In this document: positions 24,968 to 33,582 of the stretch, piece by piece | Layout of the letters: every line of letters begins with the position of its first letter | Numbering within the stretch: position 1 is the stretch's first letter | NCBI GenBank assembly: GCA_012861695.1 | Contig: JAAOOA010000399.1 | Location: forward strand, 9,252,147-9,316,146 | Direction of reading: 5' to 3' | DNA: 64,000 nucleotides | Source: Trematomus loennbergii | Lineage: Eukaryota; Chordata; Actinopteri; Perciformes; Nototheniidae | Program-made: the position numbers and the translations under genes | The notes under the pieces: generated by a model | The model's database searches: none | What the model saw: the letters and a program-made list of their open reading frames with translations, nothing else | What the model was told of the DNA's origin: nothing

Positions 24968-25159
24968 TAGAATATACATCAGACAATATGTATGTGAGAT
25001 TATTACGTTTTTAGGAGAAATTTATCAATTTAAAAATACTAGTTATGGTATTTTTTGTTTTGGTTTGTTTGTTGCTTTAAAGAGAAATTGATACATTTAA
25101 AATAATCTAGCTTTGGTTATTTTTTGTTTTGTTAGTTTGTTCCTTTTTTGTTTTATTTT

Positions 25160-25280
25160 AATTTTTGTTTTATTTTAATTTTTAATTTTTAATTTTTAAT
25201 TTTTAATTTTTAATTTAATTTAATTTTTAATTTTTAATTTTTAATTTTTAATTTTTAATTTTAATTTTTTTAATTTTTGT
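25160..25280 (+). repeat. (AATTTTT)n low-complexity tract
   Basis: Heptamer-like repeats of AATTTTT with TTTTA variants lie inside the retrovirus. No coding potential remains here, so the tract marks part of the interior that has lost its genes. Confidence 0.9.
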
Positions 25281-25404
25281 TTATTATTTTCTGCATAGTC
25301 TCTTGTCCACACTCCAGACTAGTTGGTGCCGCCAATAAACACTAAAGAAGTAGAAAAGATGATTTCAAAACCATATTTCCAGCAACTTAAGGGCTTGGTA
25401 TGAG

Positions 25405-25575
25405 ACTTCTCCACACAGGCTGCTGACGTCGAAAGGGGGACCTGAGAAACACAAGGCCAACACAGCAGATTACGTCTGGTTGGAGGGGACCTCCCATGCC
25501 GTCCGCCTAGATGGAAAGGGGACAACTGGTACCACTGGAGCCAGTGTGGTCGGGAAAAACACCTGCGAGGACCCT
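25405..25575 (+). pseudogene. Integrase C-terminal remnant, frameshifted
   Basis: One frame reads A-V-R-L-D-G at about 25498-25515. Shortly after, in another frame, W-Y-H followed by a nearby S-Q-C is read (about 25530-25550). An AV-x-L-x-G stretch followed by W-x-H-x-S-x-C is the pattern at the end of gammaretroviral-type integrases, so I read this as the last part of pol with a frame break. The catalytic core and reverse transcriptase are absent. Short match, moderate support. Confidence 0.45.
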
Positions 25576-25880
25576 AGACGACATCAGGACAGAGTTGGCC
25601 CTCGTCGCGAGGACCCTAGACGACATCAGGAGAGATCTGGCCCTCGTCAAGGCAGTCGACCCAGGAGGCGCCATCAGCAGAAAGGAGGAGGAGGATCAGG
25701 ACATCTCTCCAGCAGTCGACCCGGAAGCCGCCATCAGCGGGCCGGAGGAGGAGTATCAGGACATCTCTCCAACATCGACCCGGAGGCCGCCATCAGCGGG
25801 CCGGGGGAAGACAATCAGGCCACATCTCTCTAGCAAGCACCCCAGAAGCCGCCGTCAGCGGGCTGGGGGGACGAAGACAT
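25572..25880 (+). repeat. In-frame tandem repeats (42-bp and about 60-bp units)
   Basis: Two 42-bp copies start GAGGACCCTAGACGACATCA (near 25575 and 25617) and encode a 14-residue unit T-L-D-D-I-R-x-(D/E)-L-A-L-V. They are followed by about 3.5 copies of a roughly 60-bp unit carrying GTCGACCCGGAAGCCGCCAT and ATCAGGACATCTCTCC. Both unit lengths keep the frame open from 25511 to 25930. The first unit has a heptad-like hydrophobic spacing compatible with a coiled coil. The region lies between integrase and Env remnants. Confidence 0.85.
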
Positions 25881-25997
25881 GGCAAACCAAGACGGCACAG
25901 GGAACTCCATTTCCCGCTGAAACAGGTTGATATAGCCGGTGTGGAACTTTGTCTGAACAATCCATTTTTTTGAGGAACTTTCAACTTTATTTTTATA

Positions 25998-26186
25998 TCC
26001 CATAATGTAAGGGATTTGTATTTTTTTTATTCTACAGAACTATGTGTTACCAAAAGAGGGAAAAGTATGATAATGTCTTTTCTAATTTCTGTGGCTACTT
26101 TCATTGCCATTTTAGTGACATGTGGTTGTTGTTGTGTGCCTTGTATCTGCTCATTGTGTGTTAAGACTCATCAGTTCCACCATTGA
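25998..26186 (+). pseudogene. Env-like transmembrane tail remnant
   Basis: A frame open from at least 25998 contains ATG 26067 and ends at TGA 26184-26186. It encodes a hydrophobic segment of about 15 residues, then a cluster of seven cysteines in 13 residues with an internal V-P-C, then a short polar tail. A membrane anchor followed by a palmitoylation-type cysteine cluster just before the polypurine tract fits the C-terminus of a retroviral Env transmembrane subunit. The surface subunit, fusion peptide and most of the transmembrane ectodomain are missing. Confidence 0.55.
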
Positions 26187-26413
26187 GGGAAGAGTAAAGA
26201 TGACTCAGCTGACAAGGACTGTGCTTTTTAGACATATTTTATTCTCCCTCCACTGTCATAATAAGTTGTTGTTGTGGACTGTTCCTAAGGTTTAAAGTGC
26301 TCTATATCCCAACTTCTGATGGGTTTATATGAATGTTGGGACAGACACAGTAAGAAGAAAATTGACAGTGGTAATGTTTCAAATGCTATATGTTGATCTC
26401 GTGAGGTGAGATC

Positions 26414-26423
26414 AAAAGAGGGA
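26414..26423 (+). promoter_or_regulatory. Polypurine tract before the 3-prime LTR
   Basis: AAAAGAGGGA lies one base from the start of the 3-prime LTR, where plus-strand DNA synthesis is primed. Confidence 0.7.
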
Positions 26424-26424
26424 T

Positions 26425-27317
26425 TGAAGGAAAGAGATATGATTCTACACTGTATTGAAGAAAACATGTATTGTTTGAACTGGTTTATGTAATCACAACG
26501 GTTTATGGGTAATCATATATATAGGAATGTTGTTCTCACTTTCAAACTCACTGACTCAGAGATTCTGTGTTTCATACACCAACCTGCCTGGGCTCACCCC
26601 TAAAAGCAGATGTCGTCATTAAGGTCGTTAAAGACAAACATTACATCCTTCTTATCATTCCTAAGAGCCAGATGCTGTTGCTAAGTCATAAAATGTATCG
26701 TTAAATAGGTGAAGGAGGATAATTTAGGTGAAAGAATCCCCTGGGAAAGGAATGTAGAGGTAAGATAAGGTAGAAATAAACATTGACTTTTGACCTGATC
26801 TCACGCTCTGATCAAAACTCTGATTGACCTCGGCCAGAAGCGAATCCAGCCAATCAGGGCACTTGGAGGAGGTGGTCAGTTTAAACAGCCCCTCCCCAGG
26901 GGCTCTGCTGATTCGCTTGGGAGAAAATGGGAAGGAAGAGTGAGCAATCTCCGCCCCAAAATAGATAGAAATACTGATGATTTTTGGAGTGTAAAATTGC
27001 TTTTTGGTTGGTGAGTTGGTTGGTCCGGGTATCTGTGTCGGCATCGCATCATCAGCTTGGAGTCCAATTTCTTTTGGTTTGATGAGTGGTTGGTCCTGAC
27101 ATCTTTATCCGCATCGCATCAATCTAAAAGTCCGGAGTACTCTGTAAACTTGTATATGTGTTTGATTTCCTACCAGTAAACTCAGACAATTTGTTATAAT
27201 TTTGATTCCGGTGTTTTCAATTCCTTTCTTATTTTAATAGAGATTTCAGCCTCATTCAACGAACGGCGCGGAGAGGGGGGGGCTATTCAGCCACCAGAAA
27301 AGTGTTCTACTCCAACA
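26425..27317 (+). repeat. 3-prime LTR of the endogenous retrovirus
   Basis: The LTR is 893 bp, begins TGAAGG and ends CAACA like the 5-prime copy. Differences are few and mostly indels in short runs (for example GGAGGAAAA against GGAGAAAA, and CACAAATC against CAATC). It is followed by the GTGC duplication at 27318-27321. Confidence 0.95.
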
Positions 27318-27321
27318 GTGC
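27318..27321. other. Right target-site duplication of the retrovirus (GTGC)
   Basis: It matches 21941-21944 exactly and is followed by GCAAAGCATTGTGGGG, the continuation of the family A transposon. Confidence 0.92.
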
Positions 27322-27943
27322 GCAAAGCATTGTGGGGATTTAAGACCGCGGAGGATACACATGGGCAGCCTCGAAATTTCCCGCAACGAAGGACGCCGGC
27401 CTCGGTAGAATTCCAAGCATCCTGGACATTGGAACAGTCCTTCGGCGGCACTCGATGACATATGCATAGCATCCTTGAAATAGTGGCTCTGGAGCAGCCT
27501 TCCTCGACATTGAGAAACACCACCTGGCTTGAGTTACCGAGTTGATAACCAGCGTCGTAGGACCACTTAGCGAGAGCGCGTTTGTTTTGGATTAGGTAAG
27601 CCGGGTAACTCAAACATATCCAGGGTTTGTTGAACTGGATTCGTAGTACAGGCCTCAGGTCTGTGTGTCCTCGAGGCACAACTCCAGTTTTTAAAATGCC
27701 ATGGAAGAAATACAACTATTAGCCAACGAATGCTTAATGTTTACCTACATTTATGATGTGCTTTCCCAGAATGCCCTTCCAACCAAAGTACAATGTTTAT
27801 TGGGACAAGTGATATGTTCCTCTTACCTTCCCAAACAAAACTAATTTTCAGTTTTAAAACATTTTGGTTAAACAACAACAATGTGATGGTAGCAACAAGA
27901 ACCATATGTGCATATCAGCAAACATTTGAATGATGTCACATAC

Positions 27944-28892
27944 TAGTGATGTTACGTATTGCGCCGAGGCTTCGGAGCGTGTGTCGAGTAATCCCAGAAG
28001 CTTTTTTGTGAAGTTTGTATCGAGGCTTGTATCGTTTTGGGCCAGTGACGTCATCGATGACAAACGAAGCCTCGCTGCCTGTCGATACCACGTGACTGCT
28101 TCAGGAAGCGATTCAGATCGGTTGAACCACAACGTTCATATGCATATTATTACCGTTCTTATTATACATCCATGCATATTACCCATGGATGTATAATAAG
28201 AACGATATTACCCCTCCTGTACCCGGGCCCGGTGACACGATGGAATTAAGAGAGCTCAGACCCTCACTTATATAGAGGTCGGAACATGTCATAAGTATAA
28301 ATAAATAAAAGCATAAATAAATGTAGGAATAAAAACATGAATAAATAAATAAATACAGGAATAAATACGATTGAATGTTTTCAGGTAGATTCAGTGTGTG
28401 GGCTGTGGCTCAACCGCAGGGTCCCTGGTTCAACGACTGGTCAATATGTATTTTTTTGGTTATAAAAGCTACAGCTAAATGAGATAATGTAGTTAATAAA
28501 TGTATTCTTTGATATGGTTTAGCCTTTCTCAGGCTACAACATGGTTAAGTTTACGAATATTATTAAGGAATACAAATCCCTCTTTGCAATGTTTACCAGC
28601 CTCCTTAGGCTTTTCAATCACAATCATTAAAGTGGAATAAATACAATATTGTTAACATGAAAATATGATTTTATGTTCGTTGTTTAGAGTTATTCTAAGG
28701 CTTTACTCATTGGGAACTCGGTATGAGATAGAGCACACTGTTGAGATGTCAAATCTGCCTGTTTTAAACACTTTGACCAACAGGGGGTTTGTGTTCAAAT
28801 GGTTCAAATGAAGCCTCATGAGATGAACCCTTTTGTGAACCAATTGGCTGGAAAGCTTCAAAGCTTCTTAAGGCTTCATCTCGCCATCACTA
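27944..28892. mobile_element. hAT-type non-autonomous transposon with 8-bp duplication
   Basis: The ends are TAGTGATG (27944) and CATCACTA (to 28892). The exact 8-bp sequence TCACATAC flanks both sides (27936-27943 and 28893-28900). An 8-bp duplication with short TAGTGATG-like ends is diagnostic of hAT elements. The 949-bp interior has no transposase. It carries a 51-bp palindrome (28154-28204), an AAAT-rich patch (about 28305-28372) and GAAGCCTC/GAGGCTTC motifs near both ends. Confidence 0.88.
28154..28204. repeat. Palindrome made of two abutting transposon-end motifs
   Basis: CGTTCTTATTATACATCCAT(G) and its complement, 21 bases each, face each other across a 9-base spacer. The same motif forms the terminal repeats of the element at 29442-30152, but here the two ends are back to back, like a circle or end-to-end junction. 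Confidence 0.85.
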
Positions 28893-29441
28893 TCACATAC
28901 TGTAGCTTGTGTTTCATATATCATATTTATGGTTTATTAAAGTTAGCACTGTATATTAGCATCAAATTCTTTACGCAATTCATTTTAAGTTGTATTATTT
29001 TAAATGTTTACCAGTTACTCAAGCTGCTGTTTGTTGCTGCTGGTAGGAAAACATTTTGTTAGGCCTTGGCAAACATGTGCACCCTAAAACCAAGCCCCCA
29101 GGAAGTGCGCCGGACTCAGATGAAAATATTCGTGCTGGCCAAACGGCGGTACTACACTTCCTTTTGGTTGCCAGGCCCGGAAACACTTTTTCCCATTGAC
29201 TTACATGGGGAAAGAGTGGTCTGTAAATCGTTGGATAATTTTTTTTAAACTAAATAAACTACCCAGTATGAACACTTGTATAGCCCTTATTAAAACATCG
29301 TTCCTCAAGTTGTAAAAATGTGCTAATAACGTTATTCTGAGAGTTATTTCCCTCTGCATTATGAACGCGCATCTAACCCACGGGACCGCGCCGCCCGGCA
29401 CGTTCATGTTACGTGTTCAGCACTACATGCGTTTATCTTTA
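28893..29441. repeat. Unclassified repeat-like stretch between two transposons
   Basis: No gene seen. From about 29060 to 29250 it includes GGTACTACACTTCC and CCCATTGACTTACATGGGG, phrases I associate with fish miniature transposons, but no ends could be defined. The remainder is AT-rich. Confidence 0.35.
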
Positions 29442-30152
29442 CCCATGGATGCACAATAAGAACGGACCCATATCGCCTTACTGCCAGCCCACGGAGCTGT
29501 AATAATGGATATATTGCACATGTTTGCTGTAATTCATCATTTGTAAAATATTATACTACATGGGCTGTATGATTAAATCTTGTACCGTAAATGTTGTATT
29601 AAATAAAGTTAATATTACCGACGTAGATTAACGTCCCTGTAGCTTCTTATTGCACTAAGAAGCTTATTGCACTGTATATATATACATATATATATATATA
29701 GATATATACAGTGCAATAATTCTTTCATGCTAAATGAAGCTCTGTTGCTTGGATATCACTAGATCCTGTTACAGTGTAATATAAAAGTACATAACGATTG
29801 ATGTGTAAATTAGCATAATTACTAGCTAACCGCTAGCTGCTAACTGCCGCCTCGTTAATATCAAATCTATCATAATAACAAACCATTACCATGCTGTCAT
29901 GAACGTGCGGTGCTGTTACGTGTACGCAAATTGACGTGCTTGATGTGAACGAGCATTTTGGGGGCATGGTTAAAGTTGCGCATGCGCTATGAGCGCACAT
30001 ACGGGTACTTCTCAGGCATGCCGGGTAATCTGTGACGTTTCGCTCTCTCAAAGTTGGGCCATTTTATCATCATGCGCGAATGAGCAACTCTCATAGGAAT
30101 GAATGAGGCCCCGCCTCCCACGCTGTATCCAGTTCTTATTATACATCCATGC
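29442..30152. mobile_element. Non-autonomous inverted-repeat element (family C)
   Basis: The left end reads CATGGATGCACAATAAGAAC and the right end is the complement of CATGGATGTATAATAAGAAC, so the roughly 20-bp terminal repeats differ at two positions. The interior includes a TA-rich hairpin (29664-29719) and a GC-richer right third with GAGGCCCCGCCTCCCACGCTG. No coding capacity and no clear target duplication, so the superfamily is open. Confidence 0.6.
29664..29719. repeat. TA-rich hairpin
   Basis: TTATTGCACTGTATATAT and its complement flank a TATATA-rich centre, giving a self-complementary stretch of about 56 bases inside the family C element. Confidence 0.8.
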
Positions 30153-33100
30153 CTAAAACAGAGCTTTTAAATACAGGAAGTAAACAATCAGACGTACCAA
30201 GTGTTGGTCACATGATAGGGTGGATGGAGACATTGAGTTTAGAGCATTTGGCATTTCTTTATTAGAGTACCTACATTTATTGGTGCTTTTGTATTTGTTA
30301 ATTGCCATATAACAGCATAAAAAAGCTGGATTGTCGTGTTTGTTTATTTGCAGTTTAGGTTAAACTACTGGTGTTGGTGTTACCCCATTTTTAAAAAAAT
30401 GGTCTGAACAGTAGTTATAAGTGTGCTTCATTTTGTTTGTTTGTTGAGACATGTTAGTTAGCATAAGTCAAACCCTGTGTATTTGCCCTCTTTTAAGGGC
30501 TCTTGAGACTTTTTGACGAACAAATGTATCTTCCCATATTGTGAGTAAAACAATACACTTGGATATTTTAATCAGTTTATCAACCTATTTATATCAGTGT
30601 ATTATGTATTGTAATGTATAATGTATTATTATAAGTACTTAGAATCTTGATCAAATATCTTAGTTGCTCAGAATCTTCTGTCAACATGTATTAATCATGT
30701 TCATACAGTAATGCTTACACAGCAGCTCTGTATCATTCTCTCTGTCACTCTCCTGTGTTTATGAATCCTCATCTGAAGTCATAGTGCTGCGATAATCGTG
30801 CCCCCTCTCTTTTAAAATCTCTCTTATCCTCTTTCCATCCCACACTCGTCCTCTGTGTCTTGAAACCCCATTTCTTGATGCCAACTGGCAGCGGTAAGCG
30901 ATGACAAGTTCCTCTTATGTCACCCTACGCACAGACTGCAAGATAATGCTAATTCAACACAACAACAATTTAGCATCATTAGCATAAATGCTCAACATGT
31001 ACCCAAACATCCCAATCGTGATTGGCGCCACAATTACACAAAGAAAGGAGCTGACAAGCTAAAATGCAATGCGAGCAAACCTTACCCTGGATGCATCAGC
31101 AGCACAGAATCAACTGCAACAGGAACAGAATCTGGCAATGCAGAGTAAACATCGCCTGCAGAAGAACATATGTGCATTTACATACTCTTTGACCCAAATG
31201 GTCGCTCGGAGGTATGAAAGGATTTAAAACCATGGTTTGTCATTGCTGTCTTATTCTTTCTGTTTCCAAAAAGCAGTCTGACACTTACTTACAGTGTCAA
31301 CGCTCTGTTTTTCCTGTCTTTAAAGTCTGATGTGTGCATGTTCTGTCAGCCGGAATGCATTTTAACTTGGTGTTTTGCAATTTTTATCATTGACAAGCAT
31401 GTGTGAGACTCCTTTTAAGGCACACGCCTGCTGTTTTTAGTAAACTTGTAACAAACTACTGTTATCAAACAAGTGATAGAACAAGCTTTTCATTTTCCAT
31501 TTCACCCGACCACGAGGCTGTTTGTCTGGCTGTACTGCAGCGAGACCTTCACAAGGCCGAGCTTTTAATTGCTTCTTTGCAGGGGGCTCATCTTGACAGT
31601 GCCTCACATCCTTTCTTCCGTGGAAAAAAAAAAAGACGGAGAGAGAAATCTATGAAACAGCGACAAAAAGGATTTCTGCCTACGCTTGATCTCCCTGTGG
31701 AGTTTGTCAAACAAAAGAAGATCCTTTAATTTGGTCACAACAGGGGCTTTCCACTGTACTCCGCACGCACAAATTCTGGCAAGAAAAGTCAGTGCTCCCC
31801 TAATGTTGCGATGAGTCGTCTGACCTCCCAAAGTTCATGATCATGACTGCGAATATCTTGGTGGCACTGCGTCTTGATAAGAAATTCATCCCTTCTTTAT
31901 TTCATTCAAATGTTCTGACACAAGAGAGGGAAACATGATGTGTTTCTTCCATGTTTTTATGATGAGCTGTGTGGCCCATCAGGCTTACAGCACCACATGA
32001 CTATCGCAGCATTTAACTTCTTCTATTCTCCTTACTGCTAGACTCGCACCTGCACCATGGTCTTCAGCAAGTCTCCATGAGAACTGGCACACAGGAAATT
32101 GTCTCATAACCAGAGCACTGAAGGTAAGAGCGGCTTAAGATCTCAGAATAGTGCCGAGTGATAAGTTACTAGCAATCTGTGTGTCTCGGGAAAGTAAAAA
32201 TAAAACACAGGCTGTGTGCGTAAGAGCCAGTTTTACTCTTAAAGTGATGAGTTATAAATCTGTCCATGCTCCTCACATGTAGCTCTGCTCCATCTGCTGC
32301 AGCAGTATATCCTCAGTGTGTGAAATGGCGAGTCTGAACACTTTAAGGAAAGTGGCTTTTTCAGAGGCCGTGAGTTTTAAATCGGAAGGAGTAAAAAATG
32401 ACAGGTGATATATTATATATACACATAGTGTGTGATATATACGTTACACATACATTCATTAAGCTAGAGTTCACGAAACCTATTTGTGCACACTTGTATG
32501 TTCAGTACCTTTTTACATTTAGATCTGTCACGCTGACTGGCCACGGATATTGTTTTTTACAAGAAATAACTGTATCCACATTTTCCAACATTGCTTTTGT
32601 TTCAACTACCTACATTTCTATAGAGAACCCAGTATTCCACGCACGCCTCCATGGTGAGAGAACCAATTACAAATCTGAGAAATTTTGAAAAGTTGAAGAA
32701 ATGGGGGCTGCATTAAAACCCAAAACCTTATCTAAACATCCGTTTACAAATTCTCAACAACTTGTGCAGTGCAATCCAAGTCTAATTTATGCTAATTCTC
32801 CCCAAACAGATGCATTTTGCAAAACCTGACTAATTAAAACACTCCAGACTGTTTATTCTTAGCATTCTTTATTTAAGAGAAAAAGTATGCCTTCACAGCC
32901 TGTCTCTGTGCAAATATAAATCTTCCCTAAAGTGGATTGATTATACTCTCAGGTGCTTTTCCCTTCTTTTTCAAGTGGTTTAAGGTGTTTTTAGAGAACC
33001 TAAGGCTGAGTGATCCGTTCGCCAACAGAGGCTGCTGCTCTGAGGGGAGTTGGAGGTCTCAGTGTCCCTGGAGGATCTTGATCCCCCCCCCCCCTCTCAT

Positions 33101-33446
33101 CCATCTCCAGGTGCACCTGTGTGCTCTCTGTCTCAAAGCTCTTCTCCGGCTGTGCTGAAAGCCAAATGAATCCTTGTTAGTCCAACTCTGGGGCACGCCT
33201 TTGCCATGTGAAGCTTAAAGGTTTAATATGTAGTAGAAAGAAGGTAAATCAAGGGGTTACCTGTTGGAAACAACCCCTGTAAGTGATCTTCAAAAGCACA
33301 ATGTGATGAGAAACTGTATCGATTCCAACACACCTGACCTCGGATATCACTCAAATGCTGGCCAATTTTACCACCAGAGATATTTTCTTTGGAACAGATT
33401 TATGAATTGACTTATTTAGCATTATTGAATTGTATTTGGTATGTCT
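30153..33446. other. AT-rich non-coding stretch, no gene seen
   Basis: Mostly unique sequence. Positions 31403-31729 hold a 108-codon open frame in a more balanced block (about 31440-31620), but the product is unrecognised and the block ends in a poly-A and basic low-complexity tail. A run of 12 C lies at about 33083-33094. No transposon ends found. Confidence 0.5.
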
Positions 33447-33582
33447 ATTTATTTTATTTTAATCGTTTATTTAGCAGGGACAATGCACAGTGATGAACAC
33501 TTAAACATTAAATGTGTCAAGCGTAACAGTGCCAGATTTAGCTTGAGCTAATTTCCATCCGCAGTCCCTCTCAACCATTTCC
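33447..33582. repeat. Teleost interspersed repeat fragment
   Basis: It contains TTTATTTAGCAGGGACAATGCA, GTGCCAGATTTAGC and GCTAATTTCCATCCGCAGTCCCT in that order. From memory this resembles a common fish repeat end. Not confirmed by a search. Confidence 0.45.

Larger units (their letters stand above)
21945..27317 (+). mobile_element. Endogenous retrovirus, internally deleted
   Basis: Paired LTRs of about 0.9 kb enclose 3.6 kb. Order: 5-prime LTR, primer-binding-site candidate, long leader with tandem repeats, short PPPY ORF, AT-rich and low-complexity DNA, integrase-like C-terminal scrap, in-frame tandem repeats, Env-like membrane tail, polypurine tract and 3-prime LTR. The 4-bp duplication GTGC flanks the whole. 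A four-base duplication with a short cysteine-rich Env tail suggests a gamma/epsilon-type fish retrovirus, but this is inference. Most of gag, nearly all of pol and nearly all of env are missing, so it cannot move unaided. Confidence 0.9.
21740..27521 (-). mobile_element. Miniature transposon (family A), second copy, split by the retrovirus
   Basis: The left part (21740-21944) begins GGTGTTTCTCAATGTCGAGG. The right part (27318-27521) ends CCTCGACATTGAGAAACACC. Joined across the retrovirus, it corresponds in inverse orientation to the intact copy at 7123-7514. Flanking CCCTG and ACCTG may be an imperfect target duplication, but this is weak. It has no coding capacity. Confidence 0.85.
20216..27656. 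mobile_element. Outer non-autonomous DNA transposon (family B), split by later insertions
   Basis: Perfect 17-bp terminal inverted repeats begin GAGGCCTGTACTACGAA (20216-20232) and end with its complement (27640-27656). A subterminal inverted pair, CCTACGACGCTGGTT near 20284 and AACCAGCGTCGTAGG near 27547, supports the pairing across 7.4 kb. The element's own sequence is only 20216-20380, 21187-21739 and 27522-27656, roughly 850 bp. The rest is later insertions. No transposase is present. I could not find a clear target duplication, so the superfamily is not assigned. Confidence 0.8.

Noticed and set aside
28382..28440. tRNA-like phrase (GGCTGTGGCTCAACC ... CTGGTTCAACGAC)
   Set aside because: The box spacing is too short and no cloverleaf forms by eye. 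It lies inside the hAT element.
31403..31729. 108-codon open frame with a basic C-terminus
   Set aside because: No recognisable domain, the basic tail comes from a poly-A and GA-rich run, and no splice or promoter support is visible.
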